Assembly (NCBI GenBank): GCA_031841125.1 | Contig: CM063108.1 | Coordinates: 52,350,122 to 52,414,121, forward strand | Source: Acanthococcus lagerstroemiae | Lineage: Eukaryota; Arthropoda; Insecta; Hemiptera; Eriococcidae | Length of the DNA: 64,000 nt | Direction of reading: 5' to 3' | The notes under the pieces: generated by a model | Databases searched by the model: none | Told to the model about the DNA's origin: nothing | Seen by the model: the letters and a program-made list of their open reading frames with translations, nothing else | Made by a program: the position numbers and the translations under genes | Part shown: piece after piece, positions 21,720 to 33,634 of the stretch | Layout: each line of letters begins with the position of its first letter | How positions within the stretch are numbered: the stretch's first letter is position 1

Positions 21720-23015
21720 ACAGTTCTGAGGATTAGGTGAGATTTTTCGATACTCATTCCACAAATTAAAGGACTCTCTAAGACTTGTTTAAAACTCTTC
21801 AGAACTTTTTTGATACTTTCAGATGGTGCAAAACTCGTTTACGACATTATGACTATTTTCGACACTTCATTGAAGCTCTTCAACACTTGATCATGTCTTG
21901 TACGTTTATGCTTAAGATACAAATAAGGCTCGAACACTCCCGTAGATTTACTTAAGGCTTTGTAATTTTCTTCACTTTTTATGTTGAACTCTTATAGCAG
22001 GCTAGGATTCTTCAATACTGATTTAAAGACTCCATGACTCTCCTAGACTTGTTTCAAATTTTGTAAAATTGTTTCGAACTTTTTCAATGCTTGCTAAGAC
22101 TATTAAAGGCTTGTTTTGACTCTTCCAAACTTGATTCGGCCCTTCGAAGAACCTTATAGGATTTCTGTTAGTCTGTAACTCTTCAAGGCCTGTTTGAAAC
22201 CTCTGCAGATTTGTTCGAGACTTTTGAAGAATTGTGCGAAATTCGCTAAACTATTTCGGAAACAGTTCGTGGTGTTTGAAACTCAGATTTATTAAGTTCC
22301 GGATTTAGGTAAACTAAAACTGTTCAAGACTCATAGTTTGTGACTCTACCGAACTTGATTCGGCTCTTCAAAAGACTGTCCAGCATTTTAAAGATTCTCT
22401 AAAACTCTTCCAGACCTATTTTCGACACTTAGAGACTTCTTCGAGACTTTTCAAGACCCGTGTAAGACTTACAGGCTTGTTTAAGGCTCTTGAAGATCTG
22501 TTCAAAATTCGCTAACGTTTTAGAAACTGCTCGTTACGTTGAGAATCTTTCAGAATTATTCAGTGCCGGGCTTAGGTAAATTGAAACTGTTCAGGACTCA
22601 CGGTTATGACTCTTCCAAACTGGATTCGTCACTTCAAAAGTCTGTCTAGGATTCCAAAGATACTTTAAGATCAGTGGCGGATCCAAGGGGGGCCATGGGG
22701 TACATGCCCCCCCCCTGGTTGAATATTTTAAACACAATAATAGGGAAAAAAATAAAAATAAAAATGATGAATTGTACGCTCATTACACGCCACGAAGGTC
22801 ACCGCCGCTGCTGTACCCCCCCCCCATCTCCTTTTTCTAAATCCGCGCCTGTTCAGGATTCTTCAAGACCTGTGTAAGGCTTTTTGCAGACTTCTTCGAG
22901 ACGCTTCCAGATTTGTTTAAGATTCGCGAAGACGGAAGACGTTCAGAGAACGGTTTGTGACATTGAACTCTTTCAAATTTATCCAAGACTCTTTAAAATG
23001 AGTGCTGGATTGTAA
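21720..23015. repeat. Degenerate minisatellite of GACTCTTCAAGACTTGTT-like phrases with a higher-order unit
   Basis: The tract is built of short phrases such as GACTCTTC, AAGACTTGTT and CGAGACTTTT, roughly every 10-13 bp. From 22118 a larger unit repeats. Units begin with GACTC...CCRAACTTGATTCG-like text at about 22118, 22342 and 22607. The first two contain AAATTCGCTAA and TAGGTAAA...AAACTGTTCA. The unit length is about 225-265 bp. The third unit is split by a MITE (22672-22851). Similar phrases appear again at 41260-41510 and 53310-53470. Confidence 0.7.
22672..22851. mobile_element. hAT-like MITE (CAGTGGCGGATCC end) inside the minisatellite
   Basis: The left end CAGTGGCGGATCCAAGGGGG and the right end ATCCGCGCCTG (reverse complement CAGGCGCGGAT) are the CAG(T/G)G(C)GCGGAT type known from non-autonomous hAT elements. 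Flanks TTTAAGAT and TTCAGGAT are an 8-bp target duplication matching at 6 positions. A C-run near each end and an A-rich interior; no ORF. Length is 180 bp. Confidence 0.75.
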
Positions 23016-23019
23016 AGTG

Positions 23020-24170
23020 CGCCCTTGGACAAATAATTGAAAGAGTCTAAGTATTCTTTGTTTTATTCCTTTCATTTCTCTTTCCTTTGCCTCATTTTTT
23101 ATCTATGCCCGTAGGCACCTGCACTATTTTGCCTCTCATGTAAATCCAACACTCTAAAAGGAGAGAAAACAATGATGGAAATAATTGGCTAACCTGTTTT
23201 TGTTCCAACTGTTGTGTCCTGATGTGTATCGCAGACTAGTCAGCTTTGTCTATCTCGTTGAATCTTAAGGGAACCGACTTGATTTCAGAGAAGTATATTG
23301 TCACCCGCTTTTGATTTCGAGGTGGTAATGGTCTGATTTTCTGTATCATTATTGCGAGAAATTTACTAATTGGCTACCCGCGATTTTGGGAATTTATTGT
23401 ATTATATTGCTGTTTTACTGTTTTTGAAGTATTATCAATTGAAGTATTTTATTTTGAAAGGGGAAATTGTCCCTATTGCCTTTCCTCACATGTATCCGCG
23501 CTGTGGCCCAAAACTCGGCTAACTACATGTAGATATCTAAAGTACATTTTCAATGCTCTAACGTACCACGTTTTTTTTTTTTTTTTTTTTTTTTTTTTAT
23601 TTGTTTCAGGTGAGTGTCAAGATTTTCATAGTACCATGATGTTGCAAAGTTAATAACGTATTTGTAAGTACCTAGCAATATTTACCTTCTTGGAGCATTA
23701 CCAATGAAAATATTTAGCTCTGGGTAAAGCATCAAGGATCATCGGTTACACCTGATCAGCTGTTGGGGTTAATCAGCTGTTGAGAATATCTGAAGCTTCA
23801 GGTCCGTGGGGAGAAAATTCGAGCCTGGAATGAAGACTTACGGGCCCCCGTTTTATTAAAAGCCCCTGTGGTGCCCATTTTACATACCTACTGAAACAAT
23901 TTAATGACCTCATCCATTAACGTTCTCCAATTTAAAAATAAAGTGATGCAATCGAGCTTCCTAGAAAACCCCAGCCGGGGACAAACTGTCCCTCTGGTCC
24001 CCCTCTTTTTAGGCAGATTAGGTACAATGAAGAGCGTTGGCAGCGCAGATATTTTTAATATGCCTCTTATCGAGGGCAGCAGTGAGCTGTAGGACAAAAC
24101 AAGTCATGAAATTTCATACGTCAATGAATGCATCATAGTATAAGGTATCTATTTACAGCCAGTTCATTAG
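23020..24170. other. No gene recognised; poly-T at 23571-23598
   Basis: A 28-nt T run. Otherwise there are only short ORFs and no domain signature. Confidence 0.45.
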
Positions 24171-24174
24171 TAAG

Positions 24175-24425
24175 CGTAAGTGAAGAGGTAACTAGTTACG
24201 TCATTTTGACCTGCTTAGTCAGATGACTGAAACCACTAAAATCAATGACCTTGCAACTGACATCATATCTACCTAGACGTCAATGACCTTATGACTGGCT
24301 TTATATAAACAGTGAGAGGAATGGGTAACTAGATGGATTACATGGAAACTGCCGAGTTAATGACCTTGTGAAATGGGCACCATATCTGTCTACAGGCTAA
24401 TGACCTGCTACTGACTTTATGACTA
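24175..24425. repeat. Two-copy tandem repeat, about 115-bp period
   Basis: AATGACCTTG at 24244 and 24359 heads two diverged units. Shared text includes GGTAACTAG, CATATCT.. CTA and GACTTTATGA/GGCTTTATA. Confidence 0.6.
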
Positions 24426-24587
24426 TGTCCATGTCGGCATTTTGCCTTTACGATGCATTGAAAATGAATTTGCACGTACACGAACACTTCCTGACTAGTT
24501 TAAGCGATTTTTCTCCATAATTTCTGGATTAAGTGGAGTTTCTAACTTTTTTTTTCTTCCTCTTCTCCGATCTTCAATTCTCTTCAA

Positions 24588-24710
24588 GAGTAGATTAAAA
24601 AAATGGGAATTTTAGACCGAAGCCTCCTGTACAGTCTATATGGGAGATCCTCCGTGTGACGACTCAAAATAAGCACAACATGCTGGTTTAGCTTTTCCTA
24701 CAGGATTCGG
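24588..24710 (+). repeat. Dispersed repeat N, copy 1
   Basis: Contains AGCCTCCTGTACAG, TATGGGAGATCCTCCGTGTG and GACGACTCAA. It is homologous, in inverted orientation, to 32556-32690 and 36018-36150 (AGCTTCCTGTACAG, TATGGGAGATTCGCCGTGTG). Nature unknown. Confidence 0.65.
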
Positions 24711-26030
24711 AGGAGTAAATTCAATAAAGATCTCGCCAAATCATGTTACGATTTTTCCATCATCAGTTCCTGGACGTGTTCTTCTTTCTCACTTGTTCAA
24801 GAAAGGCTAGCTAGCACTCCTCAAGGATCCTACGCGGGAAAGTTTTCCCATTTTACTTTAGTTTCGGAAAAGAGGGGTATCTTGAAATGAGTTGAAATAA
24901 TGTAAAGAAAATTTATTCAAAGTGACCCATAACAACTATGAATTGATGCATTATGGGCGGCCGTGGGTGTAATTCTAGATGACCCTTAAACTGGGGTCAC
25001 AGGAGCTTTGGAAGTAAATTTACAAAAAACTAGACCCAGTAACCTTAAAGTGTCGTATCATAGGCAGCACAGTGTGTAATTTGTGAAAACCCCTCAATTG
25101 TGGCCACAAAGGCTCTAGGAGCGATGTGACAGAATGAAAATCTGGTCTTAGTAATGGAGATACCTTGAAATCAGCATATTTTAGCCGATAGGGTGTTTAA
25201 TTAGAAGCCAGCCCAAAAATTATGGCCTCTAGGGCGCTGAACGACAAGAAAAAGTATTGAACATCTTATCCATTCTTGGTGTTCATTTTTTCTTGTGGTA
25301 TAGTCGAAAAAAAAAAGAACTTCGTTCGGCTACAATTGAAGGGCTTAGAATCATAACTTGTCACATCCAATTTTGGCGGAAAAGAGACAAGAATTATTTC
25401 TGGTAGGAATTTTCATGCTCCATGACGTCACATTATCCATTTTTACAGGCGATACTGTTATTATAGCTAAATTTGACTGAAAGCAGGGTTAGAATCATAA
25501 CTCACATCATCCAATGGATAATTTGAGTTCTGTGCTCAAGGGTAGGAAAATCGATGGGAAACAATGCCAAACGAAACCCTTTTTAGCGGTATTTTCAGTA
25601 GTGATCCAGATTTTGATTTTGACGACGGATACGCCACAAAATGGATGGCGTTAGAAGAAGAAAACCTCTTAATATACCATCGTTTACCCACGTCCCTCTG
25701 TATCCTCCCTGCACCACGAATGATTCTTTTAACCTTATATTCATCGCTGAGACGGTGTGAAACTATTTTCCTTCTTTCAGGATGATAACACGTGCTATTT
25801 TATATGTTATAACACACTGTGGAGTCAAAACTCACATGAACCATTTTAAAGGATGATGCAGTTGTCCCCATAAAGGTCTTCGGGGCTATTTTTTAGCCGG
25901 GATGTGATGTCGTCCTGCTCAACAACTTAATATTAAGTACGTACCAGGTTTCAGCTTTTTAGGTAGTGTGAGTGTCGCTATAGACGTTCTTTTTGCTCTC
26001 CTAAAAACTTTGCATTTCTGGATGTGGCGA
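24710..26030. other. No gene recognised
   Basis: Old AT-rich DNA. The phrase TTAGAATCATAACT occurs twice (about 25345 and 25489), hinting at degenerate repetition. Confidence 0.4.
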
Positions 26031-26038
26031 GTTATGAT

Positions 26039-26534
26039 CAGGGTTGTTCCTTTACGCGTGAAAAAAGTGTTTTGACGTTAGTTGTAAAATAACGAAGGAT
26101 AATGACGTAAATGTATAAAATAAACGTAAAATTACATAGAAAAACTAAATCGCGTAGAATAACGACTGATAACAGTGATAAACTGATGCAACCTCATCAT
26201 CAATTTAATCTTAATTAGTAATTCGTTTCGTTTGTATTCGTCTTTACGTCTTTAAAATTCCTATTTTCAAATTGTTATTCGATATTTGTTCATGTAATGC
26301 GCAGATAAAGCAACAAAAGTGAAAGTATACGTAATTATGTCCCATTTTTTGGTGTTTTTAAAGTTCTAAACAGCTGTTCTTGGCTGAAAAATTTAATATT
26401 TCATTATGTACGTTATTCTACACCAATTGTAGACTAATGTAAAATAACTCAATTATTCTACGCGAGTTATTTTACGTTATTCTCCGCGTAAAATAATTGT
26501 AGATTTACACCAGTTATTCTACGGAATAACCCTG
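26039..26534. mobile_element. hAT-like MITE (496 bp)
   Basis: The left end CAGGGTTGTTCC and the right end GGAATAACCCTG are inverted and match at 11 of 12 positions. Target duplication GTTATGAT (26031-26038) and GTTGTGAT (26535-26542), 8 bp with one mismatch. The AT-rich interior repeats TTATTCTACG/CGTAAAATAA-type motifs near the right end. No transposase frame. Confidence 0.75.
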
Positions 26535-26542
26535 GTTGTGAT

Positions 26543-28250
26543 TCTCCGCCCCTCAATATTGCATTTAACCCGCAGCGCAGTGTGTTTCGTATGGGCGCAT
26601 TGGGCTGCTTTTACGGGGAATCGGTTATGCAAAAGGCGAGACACAATTGCATTTTCAACGTGTATTTGAATACTAATTCAGAATGCGGCGGAGACGATAC
26701 TCGAGTCGGTATACTTTTTTGGTACCTCACTACCATTATTTTCCTAAAAATATCCGTGAATACCACCGGTACTCCCCTCACCCTCCAGGACTCAAAATCT
26801 GGAGCGAAGTTGGATTCTCACGCTGTATCGTGCGACCGGTACATTTTCCAGAAAATATTTTCGACGAATGATATTCTTAACATGGTATTCTGCAAGAAAG
26901 GTCTCTTACAAATTTTTCATAATTGCCCCCGAAGTGTTGCAACAAGAAGGTTTGAAATAATCCGGTACACTGCCGTACATTAACGCAGGCCTCAGGAAAG
27001 CAAATCTTGACATTTCTTCAGTTGCAGCGAATTTTGTAAACAGCAAGGATACTAATTACCTCCTCCCTGAACCCGTTTCTATATATCTCTGTGAACCCAT
27101 CTCCGAAATTTTTAATTATTTTCCCTTCCTCCACGCCCTAGATTCAAAATTTGTAGAAATGTGTTTCATTAGTTTCGCGGAGGACTTGGGTAGCGGAAAT
27201 TTTAGAGCTGTGATTCATCGAATTGAAATATTACCGAAAGGGGTCGAAGGCAGCGAATTCATGTTTGATATTGGTTTCATCCTATATACATTGAAAATTG
27301 TGGCACTTGGAAGAGGGTTGGGGTTAGGTACCTCGAGAAATACAATATGGATGTCATTTCATAAGTCTGAACGGTCGCTCAACTTATTTTTTGTAATGAT
27401 TTCACCCTAATTTGCAAATAAGGTGATGAAGGAAGCTCGACAGGGAAGATATCAATAATTACCATGTGGGTATTATTTCATTGGTATTGAAGGCTACCAA
27501 GCCCATTTTTGACAACACTTTGACTCAATTCGCTAATCCTGTCACCTAGGGTGGGAGATATGGATTGAAAACAAAGGTTTCAGTATGCATAACCAGTGTT
27601 CTCATATGAGAAAAGTGAAATCCTGCTGTAGATGAACAAATATTCTGCTTTATTCTGCTAGCGAGACGTTCAATTTTGCCACTTTTTCTACCACATGAAT
27701 GTTAAATTCTGTCGAAGTTTTGTCGAATTCTAATAAATTTTATATTCTTTTTCTGTACCTATTATTTTTTGCCCGATTCATTTAAATTCTGAATAAGCTC
27801 AATGCTCCCTTACTATGAGTAAAAATAATTAGGGCTCACTGCTGAAAATTCTATGCTGTCATTTGTATTTTTCCACCCTTGTTCTATAATTTTTATTATA
27901 GAGTGTACGGGTATTTAGAAAATATAACGCTGTTCCTCATATATTTCTAATATAAAAAGTGTTTGTTTGTCTGTGTGTTTGTTCGAGGTTAGCGGGTGAA
28001 CCAGAAGAGCTGGGGGGGGGTCATACTTTCTGGGTGTGTTCGTATGAAATCTGAATGAGTTTCAGGCTATAAAAAATTTCAACATCCTTATTAAAAGGGG
28101 GTCATAAAATTTTGCCTTCTCTACACCCTCTAACTTTTTCGAATTGGACGTTTCAACAGTGTTTTACATTGAACTTCTACTCATTATGTTGAAATTTGGT
28201 GGCTGTAACGGCCTCCCTTCAGTAATAATTAGGGATAGAAATTTTTAATT
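26543..28250. other. Anonymous DNA with a relic of the 31-kb duplicated sequence at about 27460-27560
   Basis: GGTATTATTTCATTGGT...CATTTTTGACAACA at 27460-27560 resembles GGTATCATTTCATTGGG...CATTTTTGGCAACA at 31685-31790, followed in both by a CTAGGRTGGG motif. No coding signal. A TA run lies at 28250-28271. Confidence 0.45.
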
Positions 28251-28279
28251 TCTAATATATATATATATATAATTGTTGT

Positions 28280-29700
28280 GTCTCCGCCCTTTTTCGGCGG
28301 ATCCAGGGGTATTAGAAATACGGTATCCCCCTTTTTGGCCATCAAAGACTCTATACGTATTTAAAATTACACACAACCCTGCCGGGGTCTCCCTTTCTTT
28401 CTTCTCTGTGATGCTGAGGGTGCTGATGGGGGTGGGGGTAGCTTGGTGCTCATCGGTCTTCCTGGGAATGGATCTGTGTTCTCTGGAGTCTTCTGTCTGT
28501 GGTGGGTCGAGAGGGGGCTGCTAGTATTTTGTGAAGTTTGCCCATATAATATCAAAATTAGTTGAAAATATTCAAATTTGGTTTAGAATCTCGAAGAACA
28601 TCAAGACGTAAAAGATATAATTAAAGAGGAAAAAATATCCCAATTTAAGATTACTTAATTTTTAGAAATATGACTGGAACTGGGTAAATCGTAAACCACG
28701 GTATAATATAAAGGTAGTGGACACGAGCCTATCTCGCCCGTACTGACGGCTGTCCCAGGTTGTGTAATACTTCGGGAACGCGCCGCAAGATGGCGCCTTC
28801 TGTAAAAACTCTGCTTTCAACTGATTTTTACATCGCATTTCACATGTGATCTTATGGAAAATACTCATTCGTGAAAGAAAAATGTAAAATAGTTAGGAAT
28901 GCACATATAGTACTGAACTTTGCACATATAATACTGGCAACTTTATCGATTCCATTGAAAGTAATTTCGTAGTATGAGGATGTATTTCAATTTTCAAACA
29001 ATGGTTTGAGAAGAGGTCTTCTTATTGCTGTAAGGTTTCACAAAAATTAGAAAGAAAAATCCGAAGTTTATTTTATTAAGAGTAAGCTTAAGTAACAATT
29101 AATGCATAATACAACAGGTTGTCTACGGGGCCAATAAGTCCAATATTTGAAAATGGTCCAATAAGTCCAATAAAACGTCAATAATTTTAATAAATTTTAA
29201 TACAGATCCCAATAAAAATTGAAAAATTAGGAATCATGCATTATCATTTCGTGGAACCAGAAATCCCAACCTAACTTTTTCTATATTTCCAAAGTACTCA
29301 AGCATACTCTGCGTGGTTCCTTCTTTTTTGCAGTCGTGGTAAAACATAAAAAGCCCGAGAACAGTCCAATAAAAATCCAATAAAAGTCCAATATTTTTGA
29401 TTTTCAAATTTGCCAAACACCCTGTAACAAACAACCAGTAACCTCGTTACTCGAGGAGGGTCTGTTACGTTTAGGAAAGTACGAAACGCACAATACTCCA
29501 GTTGTCGTAAGCAAAATCTAAAATAAAAATAGCGAACGCGTAACAAAATGCATCTCCTTGATAGAGACGAAACCTGATTTTCAATTGGGGGGGGGGGAGA
29601 AAAATTTGCCGACAAATATTTTTTGAAAATTGAGAATTCGCCGACAAAATTTGTAAAAAACTGAACATTTTCCGATTTTTTAACCGAAATGTTTTTTAAT
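28280..29700. other. Anonymous DNA; CGGCGGATCCAGGGG hAT-end-like motif at about 28297, TCCAATAA-rich stretches at 29130-29400
   Basis: CGGCGGATCCAGGGG resembles the left end of the MITE at 22672 but has no partner end. Repeats of GTCCAATAA occur at 29135-29170 and 29360-29390. GCCGAC motifs after a G-run (29570-29650) recall the interior of the MITE at 3323-3534. No gene recognised. Confidence 0.4.
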
Positions 29701-29721
29701 TGAAAAAAACAAACAAACAAA

Positions 29722-29832
29722 CAACCTTTCGAGGACCGCATCAGTGACTAGAGGGACGCATTGAGACTGGCCCGAGCCCCCATTTTACCTGTCTGCTGCC
29801 AGGGCCACCATGGAACATCCTATTGATCGAGG
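29722..29832 (+). repeat. Dispersed repeat R, copy e (3' half)
   Basis: Starts within CCTTTCGAGGACCGCATCAG, continues with AGAGGGACGCATTGAGACTG, and ends TATTGATCGAGG. It matches the second half of the copy at 62413-62620 and lacks the left half. Confidence 0.7.
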
Positions 29833-29834
29833 CA

Positions 29835-31130
29835 AATCTTATACTGCATTAACCTGAAATTCGGGTGCACCACAGACGGACGCGCTTCCTTCCTTCATCC
29901 ATCATCACCTCCTCATCTTTGTACGTGTGGCGATGCAGGAAGGCGATGACGGCGAGGTGAGCCCGGCCGAGGGAGTTCATGATTCATTATTATGATGGAA
30001 ATCTTTTTGAAATTAATGTTAATATGTTAGTAGGATAGTGTAATGTGGTAGTTACTGGGTGGAAACCCGGGTGCACCTTGCAAGCAACTTGCCTAAAAAA
30101 ATAGTTAATTATGAATCATTTTTTTGCATTTTTGCGGAAATTTTGCATTTTGGTGTACGGTAATAAGGGTTGAAATACAGTAATTTTTTTGTTGTTGAAA
30201 ATATGGTAACCCTATTATCAAAAGTTGGTAACGCTGTTCACGAAATACATAATTTTGATTATTTCTTCTTCCCCTCGTTTTCTTCGTCATAGACTAATTT
30301 TTCTCAGGCTCATATTGACGCATACAGATCAGATGGCTGAATTCCAAGTCCCTCTTAGGGATTGCCTTCGTCCACTAAAAAAATTATCTGGATTCGTCGG
30401 CGGAGTGAACAGAGATACCTAAAGACGTAAGATAAGTATTTAAGAAATAGGCTCATAACCATGAGTATATCCTAAGGGGGACTCGTATTTTTTGACTATA
30501 GTATGTAAAATAACTGAATAATAAATCGTAATTCATACCGTCTCGACTGTCAATGACTACTAAAGAATGCGGAGTTTAGCTTTTCTCATTGCTATTGAAC
30601 ATGAACGATTGAAAAATTGATGCTCGCGACTTTCTGAGAGCTTTTATCGATCAAAAAGAACGGAATGTACAATTATTCTGATTGAATTTTTTATTTTATT
30701 TGTTACAAAAATGTGAAGACGTACCTAATATGATACTAAATTGAGTATGTATATCTGAAGCTATACGTTTTATTTTCTTTTTATTCTCGTGGTAAAAAAC
30801 CACTGAACATTGAGATTCATATCATGAAAGGTTTAAATTTTTTATTTATCATTCATAAGAAAACAACATTGAAGATTCAATATATATCTTCAAAAATGGA
30901 AAAGGAATTTCAAATTATTTTATTTATGCATTCATATAAAAACAAAGATTTTGGAAAAGCGAAAAATTTTTTTCGAACGTTTTAAGAATTTACCAGACAC
31001 TTTTAAAAAATTTGGGGCCTCGCAAATTATTTTTTGGAAGGAGGGGGGCTAAGCCTCCTTTAGCCCCTCTCTGGTTACGGACCTGTTAAGAAAGAACATC
31101 AGTTCTGTCTATGGATCAACTTCTGCCCTA
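29835..31130. other. No gene recognised; possible orphan hAT-like end at about 31050-31086
   Basis: GGGGGGCTAAGCCTCCTTTAG followed by TCTCTGGTTACGGACCTG reads, on the minus strand, like a hAT right end (CAGGTCCGTAACCAGAGAG). No matching left end was found. Confidence 0.4.
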
Positions 31131-32555
31131 TTCATTTTCATACATTTTCTTCGTTGGAGGCATAGCCGGACTTGCAAAATGTGACAAAACACGGGATTTC
31201 AAAGGAAGTCGCTTGAAATCCTTCGACGTAAAATGACATCAAATGAGGAATTTACAGGAGTTTCTATGCAGTTTTTTCCATATCAACAATGATAAGACTA
31301 GAGTTTTTTGCAGTGGCGCTACATGGTGGCGTAGCCGCGTACTATTACATACATACGGACACGATTTCCGCGTCGTGTCACTACCTTTATATTGTACCGT
31401 GTCGTAAACTAAGTCTTTAGCGATCGACCAATGAAAAGTACAATCGTTGGTCATTGAGTACGGTACAACTTTTTGTAGAAGCAATGTTCCCTGGATTTTA
31501 AATTTTAAATGAGATAATTTTTCTAAATTCTGTTGAAAATTGTGCTTTTCTGATGATTCTGTCATCATTTTCCTAACTTCTGCTGGAAATTCTGCTTTCT
31601 GCTTGATCCTGAAAAATTCTGTCTCGAAACTAAAAATTTTGCTAAAAGAGCAGAAGTTCTGCCCATCTGGGAACACTGACGCATAGGTATCATTTCATTG
31701 GGGTCAAGATTTGCCGAATTCATTTTTGGCAACAAATTTACCCTAGTCGGAAAATCATGGTGTCTAGGATGGGGGAGAGGGCTTGTGTATCACCCATTAT
31801 GGTCGGTTGTCGGCTACCTACAGTCATACTCGTAGTTTGAATTGAGTTGTTCGAGTTCGTAAAATCAAGACATAAACCGACCAAAATCCAGCGGGGTTCT
31901 ATGCTTGAAATTTCGTCCATTCATGTAGATCCTGTGTAGGTCAAAATGAATGTTGAAAAAATCTTCACATAATTATTAGAAATATTATCCACTTGAGAGT
32001 CCCGTACAAGTAAAATGAAAGGTAAAAAAGATTTGCACGTGATATTCGCGAGCTGTAGACGCTCACGAGTATAAAATCCTGCCGACCCTGTGGTGTCTTC
32101 CCCCAGTATTTTCCTGAAGTGGATAGCAAAGTCCTGTATATACTTGTTTTTAATTAATTGGGCTCGTAGGTTATTGAATATGCGCTGCATCCCTGTGGAT
32201 ATTGGAAGAAAATGCCTCGATTAATCTTGCAGAATTACGAGTATGTGTATTAAACGCTCCCTCCCATTCCTTAGATGTTTTATCTGACAGTTCTGTTTAC
32301 TCTTGGTGAGTCATTCTGTTATCTGGTCGTGCGATCATTTTGGAGGTATCAAATTTTGGGTCAGGATAGCAAACGTGTCAATAAGCACAATATAAATATC
32401 GTTTCATTGGGTTTAAGAGTTATCGAATCAGTTCTGGCAATTGTACGACCTCTAATTTTGCAAGTTACATCGGAGAAACCTGTAGTACAGATGATAGGTG
32501 AAATTAATGATGAAAAAAACTTGTGGTATTTTCGACAAGTTTACGTCTAATAGTG

Positions 32556-32690
32556 TCCAGTAGGGGAGAAGCGGAACCAGTAGTATTGTACTTCCATTGT
32601 GACGTCACACGGCGAATCTCCCATAAGAACTGTACAGGAAGCTTTGGCCTATAATCCCGATCTTTTATCTACTCTCAATTTTCACTCTCT
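32556..32690 (-). repeat. Dispersed repeat N, copy 2 (within duplication 1)
   Basis: Contains CACACGGCGAATCTCCCATA and CTGTACAGGAAGCTT. It is the inverted homologue of 24588-24710. The copy in the second duplicate is at 36018-36150. Confidence 0.65.
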
Positions 32691-33609
32691 TCCAGTTTTC
32701 TATCAACTTCTGTATAGATCAGCTATCTACATCGTAAATTATATAATTTGAGTATCTTTGCGATTCCAAATTCGATGTAGAAAGAGTGTATTTTAGAAGT
32801 GGCAAGTTCACGATGAGCCTGGCCAGTATCGAGTGCACCTGGATTGCGAAAAGTTGACTCACAAGCTTGTTTACCCAACTCGAGAGGGTTCGAGCGTATC
32901 TTCGAGTTGGTAAACTACTGGAATTCTGCTTGACACTCGACTGCTACTCGACGTTTACATTTAAATAACACTCGACTCGCACGTCTACACGAGCTCCAGC
33001 TATACACGCATTCTACAATTTACCTGTCATGTAGTGCTAAATACGCCATTCCAGAGAGCGTTTCTTATATATGCAGCATTTTTTATATCATGAAAGAGAT
33101 GGTCTCAAAGACTATGTATGTACCTATATATAGATGAGTAAAGTTTCTCTCTCATCTCCCTCATCCGCTTGGATAACGAACGCTATAAAAGCCGCAAAAA
33201 AGCGAGAGTATTTTTCCTCGTGAAAATCAATTTCATATACCGAAATAACGAACTTCATAAAGTTTTTTTTTTATCCTTTCGATATTCAATTCGAAACCAA
33301 TTTATCGAATAACAGGGTACGATAATATCGGTATAGATGTGTACGGCGTATAGAGGGAAATAATTTACGTAAATGTGTGTATGTGGCAATCGTGTTACGC
33401 CTCGTTTCAGGCGCCTAAAAATAAGACCGACGTGACGCCGAGCTCCAACTTGTGCCGCATTCAGGGAAAATAATTTCACACCTAATTCACCCTTTGTTCG
33501 GCGCGGTAAAAATAAACAAAGGCGTTTTGCCGTTTGAAAAATATTCATAGTGTCGGCGTCTCCCGCCCCCGCATTTTGAGTATGTACTCGCTTATGGATA
33601 TGGATTTGC

Positions 33610-33634
33610 TCTTCTCTCTCTCTCTCTCTCTCTT
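33610..33634. repeat. (TC)n microsatellite
   Basis: Shorter in the second duplicate (37066-37087). Confidence 0.9.

Noticed and set aside
28273..28555. Overlapping ORFs rich in Pro/Ser as a LINE ORF1
   Set aside because: No coiled coil, RRM-like or zinc-knuckle blocks; composition alone is not enough.
32275..32550. 91-codon plus ORF identical in both copies of duplication 1 (also 35736-36011)
   Set aside because: Identity is explained by the recent duplication; no domain and no sign of selection visible.
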